Below are positions 1 through 8,288 of a DNA stretch of 64,000 nucleotides, piece after piece. Made by a program: the position numbers and the translations under genes. The notes beneath the pieces are model-generated. The model did no database searches and was not told where the DNA came from. It worked only from the letters and a program-made list of their open reading frames with translations. Source of the stretch: Desulfobotulus pelophilus (lineage in GTDB: Bacteria > Desulfobacterota > Desulfobacteria > Desulfobacterales > ASO4-4); contig NZ_JAPFPW010000001.1 of NCBI RefSeq assembly GCF_026155325.1, positions 186,001 to 250,000 on the forward strand, read 5' to 3'. Positions within the stretch are counted from its first letter, which is position 1, and every line of letters begins with the position of its first letter.

Positions 1-158
1 GGTAGTGTACAGAACCGTGACCAGAAAATAATGGCTGCGCCAGAGTGGTAATCAGATACGTATTTTGCTCCTGTGAAGGGCCTGGGGTTTTTAGCTTGAG
101 TGCCGGATGTCTGAATTTACAAAGGACCTTTGTGCTGTATGGTAACAGAATCCAAGAA

Positions 159-1313
159 TCATCCCAGTCTGGTTTTAAAGTCCTGATATTCGAATTCTCG
201 TTCCAGATGCAGCCTTCCTTCCATGTCAATGCGATAGATGGAAGGAAGGGGAATGCCGTTGAAGGTGTTGGTTTTAACCATGGAGTAGTGGGCCATGTCC
301 GTAAAAACAAGACGATCACCCACGGTAAGGGGGGTGTCAAAGCTGTAACTGCCGATACGATCACCCGCAAGGCAGGAAAGGCCCCCCAGCTGGTAGGTAT
401 GGGCTTTTTCTCCCTCATCTCCGCTGCCTATAATATCCGGTCTGTAAGGCATTTCCAGCACATCGGGCATGTGGCAGGTGGCGGAAGTGTTCAGAATGGC
501 ATGGGGCCATCCTTCTGAGCCGGTAATATCCAGAACTTCCGCCACGAGAAAGCCCGTGTTCAGTGCAATGGCTTCGCCAGGCTCCAGATAGACGGGAATT
601 CCCCGGAACTCTTTTCTGAAATCAAGAATCAGCTGGCAGAGTCTGTCCATGTCATAGTCGTCCCTTGTGATGTGGTGGCCTCCGCCGAAGTTTATCCAGT
701 GCATGGATGGGATAAATTCTCCAAAGTTCGTCACAAAGGCTTCCAGCACCAGAGCCAGTTCATGGCTGTTTTGCTCGCACAGGGCATGGAAGTGCAGCCC
801 TTCTATGCCGCCCAGCAGATCCGGCCTGAAATCCCTGCGCCTGACTCCCAGCCGGGAACCGGGGGCGCAGGGATCATAGATGGCCACTTTCCCCACGGAT
901 CGTTCTGGATTCACCCGTATGCCGCAGCTGATTTTTCTGGGGGCTGACAGCGTCATGGGTCTGAATTTTTCCCAAAGTGAAAAGGAGTTGAAGACCAGAT
1001 GATCACAGAGTCCGAGAAAATTCTCCATATCCTCCGGGCTGAAAGCAGCGGCAAAGGCGTGGACTTCTCCTCCGAAGGTTTCCCTGCCAAGGCGGGCTTC
1101 ATGCACGGAGCTGGCACAGGTGCCGTCCAGGGTTTTTCTGATGAGCCTGAAGGTGGAAAACATGGAAAAACCTTTAAGAGCCAGAAGAATACGGCATCCC
1201 GTGCGCTCTTTTATCTCACCTAGGCGGGCAAGATTTTTGGCAATGAGCCTTTCATCCACCACAAAGGCCGGAGTTTTCAGGGCATAGGGGTCGAAATTCA
1301 GGGGCCGGGTCAT
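159..1313 (-). CDS. nspC: Carboxynorspermidine/carboxyspermidine decarboxylase
   Basis: PLP-dependent fold-III (alanine racemase-like) decarboxylase that performs the last step of the carboxy(nor)spermidine route, removing CO2 from carboxy(nor)spermidine or a related carboxy-polyamine. Visible: the PLP lysine in LLALKGFSMF near the N-terminus, GGGHHITRDDYD and EPGEAIALNTGF. The 384 aa length is close to the family norm. An in-frame extension to 1415 exists but lies inside the upstream gene; the ATG at 1313 forms a 4-nt ATGA overlap with that gene's stop, showing translational coupling. It pairs with the dehydrogenase just upstream and with speA, so the three probably make spermidine or a relative. 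The exact substrate cannot be read from sequence. Confidence 0.9.
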   Translation of the reverse strand: MTRPLNFDPYALKTPAFVVDERLIAKNLARLGEIKERTGCRILLALKGFSMFSTFRLIRKTLDGTCASSVHEARLGRETFGGEVHAFAAAFSPEDMENFLGLCDHLVFNSFSLWEKFRPMTLSAPRKISCGIRVNPERSVGKVAIYDPCAPGSRLGVRRRDFRPDLLGGIEGLHFHALCEQNSHELALVLEAFVTNFGEFIPSMHWINFGGGHHITRDDYDMDRLCQLILDFRKEFRGIPVYLEPGEAIALNTGFLVAEVLDITGSEGWPHAILNTSATCHMPDVLEMPYRPDIIGSGDEGEKAHTYQLGGLSCLAGDRIGSYSFDTPLTVGDRLVFTDMAHYSMVKTNTFNGIPLPSIYRIDMEGRLHLEREFEYQDFKTRLG

Positions 1314-2491
1314 TGGCTGATGATTTCCTTCCATGGCAGTCCGTGAAGATTGAGGGCTTCCATGAAGGGATCGGGATCCAGTTCTTCCATATTGAAAACC
1401 CCCCTTCCTGTCCATTTGCCGCTGAGCATCATTTTGGCTCCTATCATGGCCGGAACCCCTGTGGTGTAAGAGATGGCCTGGGACCCCACTTCTGCATAAG
1501 CTTCTTCATGGCTGCAGATGTTGTAAATATAAACGGTTCTTTCCTTTCCGTCTTTTACGCCTTTCATGAGGCAGCCGATGCAGGTGCGTCCCTTGGTCAG
1601 AGGCCCAAGGCTTCCCGGATCGGGGAGAACCGCTTTTAAAAATTCAATGGGGGCAATCTGCTGGCCCCTGATTTCCACCGGATCGATGCGTGTCATTCCC
1701 ACATTTTCAAGGACTTTCAGGTGGGTGAGGTAGGCATCGGAGAAGGTCATCCAGAAGCGGGCTCTTTTCAGGCCTTTCAGATGTTTCACCAAAGATTCCA
1801 GCTCTTCGTGGTAGAGAAGAAAGCATTTTTTAGGGCCGATACCTTCCGGAAAATCATAGGTCATGGACCAGGAAAGGGGATCGGTTTCCACCCATTCGCC
1901 CTGCTCCCAGTAACGGCCCCTCTGGGTGATTTCCCTGATATTGATTTCCGGGTTGAAATTGGTGGCAAAGGGCTGGCCATGGTCGCCTGCGTTGCAGTCG
2001 ATGATGTCCAGGGTATGGATTTCATCAAAGTGATGCTTCTGGGCATAGGCACAGAAGACATTGGTGACACCGGGGTCAAAGCCGCTGCCGAGAAGGGCCA
2101 TGAGACCTTTCTCTTTAAAACGCTCCTGATAGGCCCACTGCCATTTATACTCAAACTTTGCCACATCCGGCGGTTCGTAGTTAGCCGTATCCAGATAGTG
2201 CACGCCGGTTTCAAGGCAGGCGTCCATAATGGCAATATCCTGGTAGGGCAGGGCCACGTTGATGATCATTTCTGGTTGAAACTGGCGGATCAGGACCACG
2301 GTGTCAGCCACCTTGTCCGCATCCAGCTTTGCTGTACGTATGGGGCGCTTAAGCTGGGCTGCAATGCGGTCGCACTTTTCCTTTGTGCGGCTTGCAAGCA
2401 TGATTTCGGAAAAAATGTCGGGAAGCTGGGCGCATTTGTGGGCCACCACCTGACCGACACCGCCGGCACCGATAATTAAAACCCTGGACAT
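1310..2491 (-). CDS. Carboxy(nor)spermidine dehydrogenase (saccharopine dehydrogenase family)
   Basis: NAD(P)H-dependent enzyme that condenses a diamine with aspartate beta-semialdehyde by reductive amination to give the carboxy-polyamine used by NspC. The N-terminal Rossmann motif GAGGVGQVVAHK is at residues 8-19, followed by the saccharopine dehydrogenase-like body (SGFDPGVTNVF, TTGVPAMIGAKM). At 393 aa it has the usual length of this family. It overlaps nspC by 4 nt, a pairing typical of the alternative spermidine pathway. With arginine decarboxylase upstream, the amine acceptor could be putrescine, or agmatine as in the carboxyaminopropylagmatine variant; sequence alone does not decide. 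Confidence 0.88.
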   Translation of the reverse strand: MSRVLIIGAGGVGQVVAHKCAQLPDIFSEIMLASRTKEKCDRIAAQLKRPIRTAKLDADKVADTVVLIRQFQPEMIINVALPYQDIAIMDACLETGVHYLDTANYEPPDVAKFEYKWQWAYQERFKEKGLMALLGSGFDPGVTNVFCAYAQKHHFDEIHTLDIIDCNAGDHGQPFATNFNPEINIREITQRGRYWEQGEWVETDPLSWSMTYDFPEGIGPKKCFLLYHEELESLVKHLKGLKRARFWMTFSDAYLTHLKVLENVGMTRIDPVEIRGQQIAPIEFLKAVLPDPGSLGPLTKGRTCIGCLMKGVKDGKERTVYIYNICSHEEAYAEVGSQAISYTTGVPAMIGAKMMLSGKWTGRGVFNMEELDPDPFMEALNLHGLPWKEIISQ

Positions 2492-2922
2492 TGATTACCT
2501 CCCTTGTTGTTTGGATGTGGGTTCAGGCTCTGTTGGCATGTTACTCCGTATTTGTAAAAAGCTAAATAATGCAGTATGTTTTTCACTTGGTGAATGCCGT
2601 GTCCGTCAAAGATACACACAGGCTGTCTGCTTGTGATGCAAGTCTTTTCTTAGAGATTCTTGTCCTGTGAGCCGGCGGTAGAAACTTGTCCGCACGGCCG
2701 ATAGAACCCTGCCAATTGCCATAGCCGCTTCAGGCCTGGGGTACTTTTGTGCCAGTGTCAGGCTGTTGGCTGTCTTTATTCGCATCCGTCATGCAAAAAC
2801 CGAAAAAAGCGGACTGACTTCGTGTCAGGGGCCGGGGTTATGGCTTGCGAGTCGGATCCGGAAGAATGGCAATGTCATCCACAGACAGTCGTGTGTCGCA
2901 GGTTGCCGGAGTCGAAAGATCT
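2492..2922. other. Intergenic region between speA and the polyamine dehydrogenase
   Basis: 431 nt without a supported gene. I found no convincing terminator, tRNA or riboswitch-like fold. The short reading frames here have no ribosome binding site or recognisable product. It presumably holds the leader and promoter of the dehydrogenase-nspC pair, but no clear -35/-10 pair could be picked. Confidence 0.5.
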
Positions 2923-4848
2923 CTAACGTTCATAATAGGTATAGCCCAGCAGGCCTGTTTCATAGGCCTTCATGACTTTGTACCTGTCTTCCACGCTGAT
3001 AAAACCTGCTTTGATGGCTGTTTCAGCCGCGTGGCGGAATCGTTCGGCCATGGCTTTGGGGCTGTATTCCACATAGCTTAAGACATCAGCTACAGAATCT
3101 CCTTCCATTTCCTTCACATAGTCCAGTGTGCCGTCTTCACGGATTCTGACACTGACCACATTGGTATCACCAAAGAGATTGTGCAGGTCGCCCAGGGTTT
3201 CCTGGTAGGCACCTACGAGGAATGCGCCGAGATAATACTCTTCGTCCGGTTTCAGTTCATGCAGAGGCAGGGACTTTCTTACTCCATGGATATCAATAAA
3301 ACGGTCCAGTTTACCGTCGCAGTCACAGGTAATATCGGCAATTACGGCGTTACGTGTGGGTTTTTCGAGTAACCTGTGTACCGGCATGATGGGAAAGAGA
3401 TGGTCGATGGCCCATGCATCGGGAAGGCTCTGAAAAACACTTAAGTTGCCGTAATAGATGTCGGCCAGGGCATCATCCAGTTCACTGAGTTCGGGAGGTA
3501 TGCGTTTGAGTTTTTTTACATCCTGGGCAATGGTGTGGATGATGTGCCAGAAAATGGTTTCGCCGAGGGAACGCTCCCTCAGGGTTACGGCTCCATGCTG
3601 AAAACGCTGGCGCAGTTCGTCTCTGTAGAAAATGGCATCGTTGAAGCATTCCTGGAGATTTCGAAGGCTGAGGGAGTGCAGAACATCGACCAGGTTGACA
3701 ATGACATCCGGAGCATCTTCCGGTATGTCGCTGAGGAAGGGCTGGGGTTCCAGCCGACTGACATCCAGAATGTTGAAGAGAAGCACAGAATAATAGGCTA
3801 CGGTGGCCCTGCCCGATTCCGTAATGATGATGGGGTGGGCGAGCTCTTCCTCGTCCATGACACCCATTACGGTTTCCACAATGTCAGCGCAGTATTCGTC
3901 AATACTGTAATTCCGGGAATTGGAAAAATTGGTGTGGGAACCGTCATAGTCCACAGCCAGTCCACCCCCAAGGTCCAGATAACCCATAGGAGCTCCTTCA
4001 CTGATAAGACCCGCATAGATACGGCAGGCTTCCAGTACGGCATTGCGTATATCCCGGATGTTGGGAATCTGGGAGCCTAAATGGTAGTGCAGAAGCTGAA
4101 GACAATCCAGCATTTCCTTTTCCCGGAGTCTGTCCACAAGTCCGACCACCTGAGTGGTATCCAGGCCGAAAATGCTGCGATCACCACCCGAATCTGTCCA
4201 GTGCCCTCCGGCTTTGGAAGCGAGCTTGATTCTTATTCCGATGCGGGGTCTTACCCCGATAATAGCTGCCCGTTCAAGGATGAGTTCCAGCTCACCGGGC
4301 ATTTCCACCACAAGGAAACATGGATATCCCATTTTGCAGGCCCAGAGAGCCAGATCCACGAATTCTTCATCTTTGTACCCATTGCATATGAGACAGGCTT
4401 CCGGATCTTTCAGAAAGGAAAGGGCAGCGATCAGCTCGGCCTTGGAGCCGGCTTCCAGTCCGTGGTGATAACGGGCGCCGAAGCTTGTCACTTCTTCTAC
4501 CACCTGTTTCTGCTGATTCACTTTGATGGGATATACGCCCCTGAAATTCCCCTGATAGCCTGCATTGTCAATGGCTTTGGCAAAAGCTGAATGCAAACAG
4601 GCAATCTGGGAATCCAGAATGTTTTCTATGCGCAGCAGCACGGGCATTTCTTTGCCCCTGGCGCGGATTCCCTGAATAAGCTCGGGAATGCTGATGCTCA
4701 GGTCTTTGCGGTCAGGAATGGGAGTGATGATCACCTCACCAGCCTGGGAAATGTCGAAATAGCCAGCACCCCAGTTACGTACACCGTAAAGATCCAGTGC
4801 GTTTTCCAGGCTCCAGCGATCAAGGGTATTTTTTTCGAGCAATTCCAT
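2923..4848 (-). CDS. speA: Biosynthetic arginine decarboxylase
   Basis: Large PLP enzyme (641 aa, normal for SpeA) that decarboxylates arginine to agmatine, the first step of arginine-derived polyamine synthesis. Visible: the PLP lysine region VYPIKVNQQKQVVEEV near residue 110, HHGLEAGSKAEL, and the substrate-binding segment YLDLGGGLAVDYDGS. The start ATG at 4848 follows an AAAAGG tract closely. It is transcribed toward the dehydrogenase and nspC across a 431-nt gap, so it may be a separate unit of the same pathway. No agmatinase (speB), agmatine deiminase or ornithine decarboxylase is present in the window. Confidence 0.95.
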   Translation of the reverse strand: MELLEKNTLDRWSLENALDLYGVRNWGAGYFDISQAGEVIITPIPDRKDLSISIPELIQGIRARGKEMPVLLRIENILDSQIACLHSAFAKAIDNAGYQGNFRGVYPIKVNQQKQVVEEVTSFGARYHHGLEAGSKAELIAALSFLKDPEACLICNGYKDEEFVDLALWACKMGYPCFLVVEMPGELELILERAAIIGVRPRIGIRIKLASKAGGHWTDSGGDRSIFGLDTTQVVGLVDRLREKEMLDCLQLLHYHLGSQIPNIRDIRNAVLEACRIYAGLISEGAPMGYLDLGGGLAVDYDGSHTNFSNSRNYSIDEYCADIVETVMGVMDEEELAHPIIITESGRATVAYYSVLLFNILDVSRLEPQPFLSDIPEDAPDVIVNLVDVLHSLSLRNLQECFNDAIFYRDELRQRFQHGAVTLRERSLGETIFWHIIHTIAQDVKKLKRIPPELSELDDALADIYYGNLSVFQSLPDAWAIDHLFPIMPVHRLLEKPTRNAVIADITCDCDGKLDRFIDIHGVRKSLPLHELKPDEEYYLGAFLVGAYQETLGDLHNLFGDTNVVSVRIREDGTLDYVKEMEGDSVADVLSYVEYSPKAMAERFRHAAETAIKAGFISVEDRYKVMKAYETGLLGYTYYER

Positions 4849-4915
4849 ATCCTTTTTAAGTGTTGAAAGTTATTTGTCAGGCCCGGTTACAGAGGTTTAT
4901 CTGTGTTGCGGGAGG

Positions 4916-5779
4916 TCAGGGTGTACGGCGCTTTTGAAGTCTTACCGCAAGAAGGCCATACACCATAAGGCAGAGATAACTTGCTGCAGCCAGTACTACG
5001 ATGGTGGGTCCTGTGGGCAGATCCATTTCAAAGCTAAGGGCAATGCCGCCTGTGGTAAATCCCATGGAAAAAAGTACGGCAAGGCCCATCATGCCCGCAA
5101 GACTCCGGGAGAGTTGTCCGGCAATGGCGGCGGGCAGAGTAAGCATGGCGATAACCAGAACAATGCCGACTACCCGGATTAAAAGAACAATGCTCAAGGC
5201 TGTGAGTACAAGCAGGAGAAAATAGTAAAAGTGTGCGGGAACGCCCCGCAGTTCGAGAAATTCCTCATCAAAACAGACAGCCACAAGTTTATTATAAAAA
5301 AGGATAGCCATCAGCACAATAAATGCCGCCATGACTCCCATCATATGAAGATCGTTGGGGCCGATCATGAGAATATTGCCGAAGAGGAAACTCATGGGAT
5401 CCAGATAGCCCGATGTCTTGGCCATGAAAAGGAGGCCAATGGCCATTCCTACGGCCCAGAGGGCGTTGATGACCGTGTCTTCCCTCTGTTTGGCCTTGAG
5501 ACTGACGGCTCCAATGATAAAGGCCGCGAGAAGTGCTGCCATCAGAGCGCCGCCAACGGGATCCCACAGAGAGCTTCCTGTTTTCTCCTGCATGAAAAGG
5601 GCAAAGCCGATTCCTCCCAGCACACAATGGGCGATAGCTCCCGCAATGGTACTTATGCGGCGGGCAACCACGTAGGAACCGACTATACCGAAACTGATAC
5701 TGGATAAAAGCCCCGCAACAACCGCATAGCGCAGAAAGACAATATCCGGATCAAAGAGGGTGCTGAGCATGGACGACAT
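4916..5779 (-). CDS. Metal ABC transporter permease (ZnuB/MntB family)
   Basis: Inner-membrane channel subunit of an ABC-3 family importer for Zn2+, Mn2+ or a related divalent metal. The protein is almost entirely hydrophobic, with about eight predicted membrane segments and the family hallmark GAIAHCVLGGIGFAL near residues 40-60. The start is placed at the ATG giving MSSMLSTLFDPDIVF, which overlaps the 3' end of the ATPase gene by about 29 nt; an in-frame upstream extension lies deeper inside that gene. The overlap indicates one operon with the ATPase. No periplasmic metal-binding protein (ZnuA type) is next to it, so the metal is undetermined. Confidence 0.88.
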   Translation of the reverse strand: MSSMLSTLFDPDIVFLRYAVVAGLLSSISFGIVGSYVVARRISTIAGAIAHCVLGGIGFALFMQEKTGSSLWDPVGGALMAALLAAFIIGAVSLKAKQREDTVINALWAVGMAIGLLFMAKTSGYLDPMSFLFGNILMIGPNDLHMMGVMAAFIVLMAILFYNKLVAVCFDEEFLELRGVPAHFYYFLLLVLTALSIVLLIRVVGIVLVIAMLTLPAAIAGQLSRSLAGMMGLAVLFSMGFTTGGIALSFEMDLPTGPTIVVLAAASYLCLMVYGLLAVRLQKRRTP

Positions 5780-6542
5780 GGGTATGCCCTTTTTCTGTGC
5801 AGCGATGGTCATGGCGGACCATCTGCATGCTGCAGTTGTAAATTTCCTGAATAGCGGTTCCCGTAAGTTCTGTGGTGGGGTGGATCACCACCCTGCGGTT
5901 GACACAGATAACACTTTTGACAAGGGCGCTCACAAAGCCCATGTCATGGGACACCATGAGAACGCTGATATCATGGGAAAGTTGTTCCAGAAGGGCCATA
6001 AAACGGGTTTCTGTCTGGGCGTCAACATTGGCAGTCGGTTCATCCAGCAGAAGGAGTTCCGGTTCGCAGGCAAGGGCCCTTGCAATCATGACTCTTTGTC
6101 TCTGTCCTCCGGAGAGAGCGGAAAAAGGCCTGTCCGCCAGATGCTCCATTTCCACATGGGCAAGGCATTCCATGGTGTGAAAACGGTCTTTTTTATCCGG
6201 CCACCCAAAAAATCCCCTTATGCCACGACGGCCCAGGCGCCCCATGAGGACCACCTCCCTTACGGTGATGGGAAATACCGGATCAAAATGAAGATATTGG
6301 GGCATATAGCCAACCCTTGGGCGGGCATATTCAGGGTTTTTGCTAAATATCCGTACGGTCCCGCTAGAGGGATGGAGCATACCGGTTATGAGTTTTAAAA
6401 GGGTGGTTTTGCCGCCTCCGTTGGGTCCGACCATGGCAACAAGCTCCCTCGGGCCGATGGTAAAGCTGACATCCTCCAGCACAGGTGCGCCATTGTCGTA
6501 GGAAAAATGAACCTTGTGAAAGCATACAGCCGCTTCGTTCAT
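5751..6542 (-). CDS. Metal ABC transporter ATP-binding protein (ZnuC family)
   Basis: Cytoplasmic ATPase of the same metal importer as the overlapping permease. Walker A GPNGGGKTT at residues 39-47, ABC signature LSGGQRQR, Walker B LLLLDEPTANVD followed by the switch histidine in VSHD. The Q-loop region reads MPQYLHFDPVFPITVREVV, typical of the zinc/manganese branch. The C-terminus is histidine-rich (RHDHRCTEKGHTHVVHAQH), a possible metal-sensing tail, which is inference. At 263 aa it is of normal size. It is the first gene of the operon and is divergent from the NYN-domain gene across 330 nt. Confidence 0.9.
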   Translation of the reverse strand: MNEAAVCFHKVHFSYDNGAPVLEDVSFTIGPRELVAMVGPNGGGKTTLLKLITGMLHPSSGTVRIFSKNPEYARPRVGYMPQYLHFDPVFPITVREVVLMGRLGRRGIRGFFGWPDKKDRFHTMECLAHVEMEHLADRPFSALSGGQRQRVMIARALACEPELLLLDEPTANVDAQTETRFMALLEQLSHDISVLMVSHDMGFVSALVKSVICVNRRVVIHPTTELTGTAIQEIYNCSMQMVRHDHRCTEKGHTHVVHAQHPL

Positions 6543-6872
6543 GGTACCTCATATTGTGGGAGATAGGATCTGTCAGATATAATCAGGCGTGCTTTTCAAG
6601 GTCTCCTGCGGAAAACATTCTCTGCATGTGACACATTGCGGGTTGATTTTCAACAGTTTTTACTCCGGTGCTTCATAACCCATGGGTTTTTTCATGAAGG
6701 AGTGATATTTATAAAAAGATTGTGGCGGCAAAAGGGTTCACTCTGTTCCCTTTGTGCCAGAAAGGCGGGCAGCAGCGAATGGCTGTCCGCAAAAATTATA
6801 ACACTCCTTCCGTAAACGGTAAGGGGAGAAATGTTCATTTTCCCGCAACCTTAAGGCGGGAAAGGAGGAAAG
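6543..6872. other. Divergent intergenic region
   Basis: 330 nt between the metal ABC ATPase (leftward) and the NYN-domain gene (rightward), so it should hold two promoters. The rightward gene has a strong AAAGGAGG ribosome binding site at 6861-6868. I could not pick a convincing -35/-10 pair or a Zur/Fur-type operator by eye. Confidence 0.5.
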
Positions 6873-8264
6873 ATGCAGTTTCTGGAGTGTAACACCCGGC
6901 CCATGAGAAGTGCTGTTTTTGTGGATTTTGACAATATTTTTATCCGGCTTTCGGAGCTGGATGTCAATATTGCCCGAACCTTTGCCACCCGTCCTCTGGA
7001 CTGGATAGCATGGCTGGAGAATTCTCTGCCTCCATATGCGGGTATTGATGCGGGGGCAAAGCGTAACATTCTTGTGCGCCGCTGTTACCTTAATCCGAAA
7101 AGTTTTGGAAACTTCAGGCCGTATTTTATACGGGGTGCCTTTGAAACGGTGGATTGCCCGAGCTTGACAACCCAGGGAAAAACCAGTGCGGATGTGCATA
7201 TGGTTGTGGATCTTCTGGATCTTCTGGATCATAAGGTGAACTATGATGAGTTCATTATTATGAGTGCAGACGCGGATTTTACCCCCGTTCTTCTGAAGCT
7301 TCGTAAATGGGACCGGCGTACGGCCGTACTTGCCGTAGGGTCTACCTCCCCTGCCTACAGAGCTGCCAGTGATCTTGTGATTGATCAGGACGTGTTTATT
7401 GAAGAAGCGCTGGGCGGTGGCAGCATGGCTTTTTCGGAGCCCGCCCGCATTATCCGCAGAGCGGAGGGACCTGCCAGTACGGCCCCGGTTCTGAGTACGG
7501 AAGCCGTTACGGTAATTAACGGGGGGGCGACGGTTTTGCAGGAGAGTGCTGCCGTGCGTCCGGTCTTCAGTTCTTTCAGCCCTGGTGGGGTGCGGGATAC
7601 GGAAAAGCAGCGGGATCAGTGTTCCCGACTGGTGCAGACCTTTGTCCGGGCATCTCCTGAAGCTGTGACCATGGCTCAGCTGGCCTATCGTATCCGGCAG
7701 GCCTTTCCCGATGTGGGTATGGACTGGCAGGGCAAGGGGAGCTTCAAGCTTTTCCTGTCGGAGCTGGATCTGGGCAGCCTTGCCACCTCTCCTGTCATTC
7801 CGGGTTATGTATATGATCCCCTGCGCCATGCTGTTCCGTCCGGAGAGACAGGAATTCGGGATGAGGCTTTTGAGGCTGCGGAACCGGAACTGGCAGCACT
7901 TGCCCGAAAGGTCCATGATTTGACGGATACCCCCTATCTGTCTCCGGCGCACTACGGTGTTCTGTTTGCATCCATTGCACAGGAGATTAACCACTCCGGC
8001 TATAATATGACCACGGTCTCCAAGGCTGTACGGGATCGATGCAAGGAAAAAGAAGTGCCTGTGGCAAGGCAGCATGTGAATTTTGTGCTGCGCGGTATAG
8101 CATTTACGGGCCATCGTTTTGGCGAAGGAAAGGAGACGGCTCAGGTGCTGGCAGAACGTCTTCTGGCCAATACCTTGAATCTCTGTGAAAATGCCCAGCT
8201 CTCCCTTAGCGAGGGTGAGGTAACTTCTCTCAGGCGCTGGTTCTATGCAGGATTGATTCCATAG
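6873..8264 (+). CDS. NYN-domain (PIN-like) putative RNase with LOTUS/OST-HTH domain
   Basis: 463 aa protein. The N-terminal NYN domain (about residues 10-180) shows the acidic nuclease signature: VDFDN near residues 16-20 and MSADADF near 130, as in LabA/NYN predicted ribonucleases. A LOTUS/OST-HTH-like winged helix follows (about residues 249-315, around MAQLAYRIRQAFPDVG), and a second helical module fills the C-terminal 130 residues (SPAHYGVLFASIAQEIN). NYN plus LOTUS proteins are thought to act on RNA; the substrate is unknown. The start ATG has a strong AAAGGAGG 4 nt upstream; a later in-frame ATG at 6903 is possible. It is a single-gene unit that ends in the terminator at 8295-8330. Confidence 0.8.
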   Translation: MQFLECNTRPMRSAVFVDFDNIFIRLSELDVNIARTFATRPLDWIAWLENSLPPYAGIDAGAKRNILVRRCYLNPKSFGNFRPYFIRGAFETVDCPSLTTQGKTSADVHMVVDLLDLLDHKVNYDEFIIMSADADFTPVLLKLRKWDRRTAVLAVGSTSPAYRAASDLVIDQDVFIEEALGGGSMAFSEPARIIRRAEGPASTAPVLSTEAVTVINGGATVLQESAAVRPVFSSFSPGGVRDTEKQRDQCSRLVQTFVRASPEAVTMAQLAYRIRQAFPDVGMDWQGKGSFKLFLSELDLGSLATSPVIPGYVYDPLRHAVPSGETGIRDEAFEAAEPELAALARKVHDLTDTPYLSPAHYGVLFASIAQEINHSGYNMTTVSKAVRDRCKEKEVPVARQHVNFVLRGIAFTGHRFGEGKETAQVLAERLLANTLNLCENAQLSLSEGEVTSLRRWFYAGLIP

Positions 8265-8288
8265 CATCCTGCAGACGGTAATGACGGA

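Noticed and set aside
45-518. 157-codon plus-strand frame at the window start
   Set aside because: Mostly antisense to nspC, and the 5' part (1-158) shows no motif or ribosome binding site.
6738-8267. 509-codon open frame on the minus strand opposite the NYN gene
   Set aside because: It is rich in His, Arg and Ser without recognisable domains, has no ribosome site, and mirrors the codon use of the clearly real NYN-domain gene.
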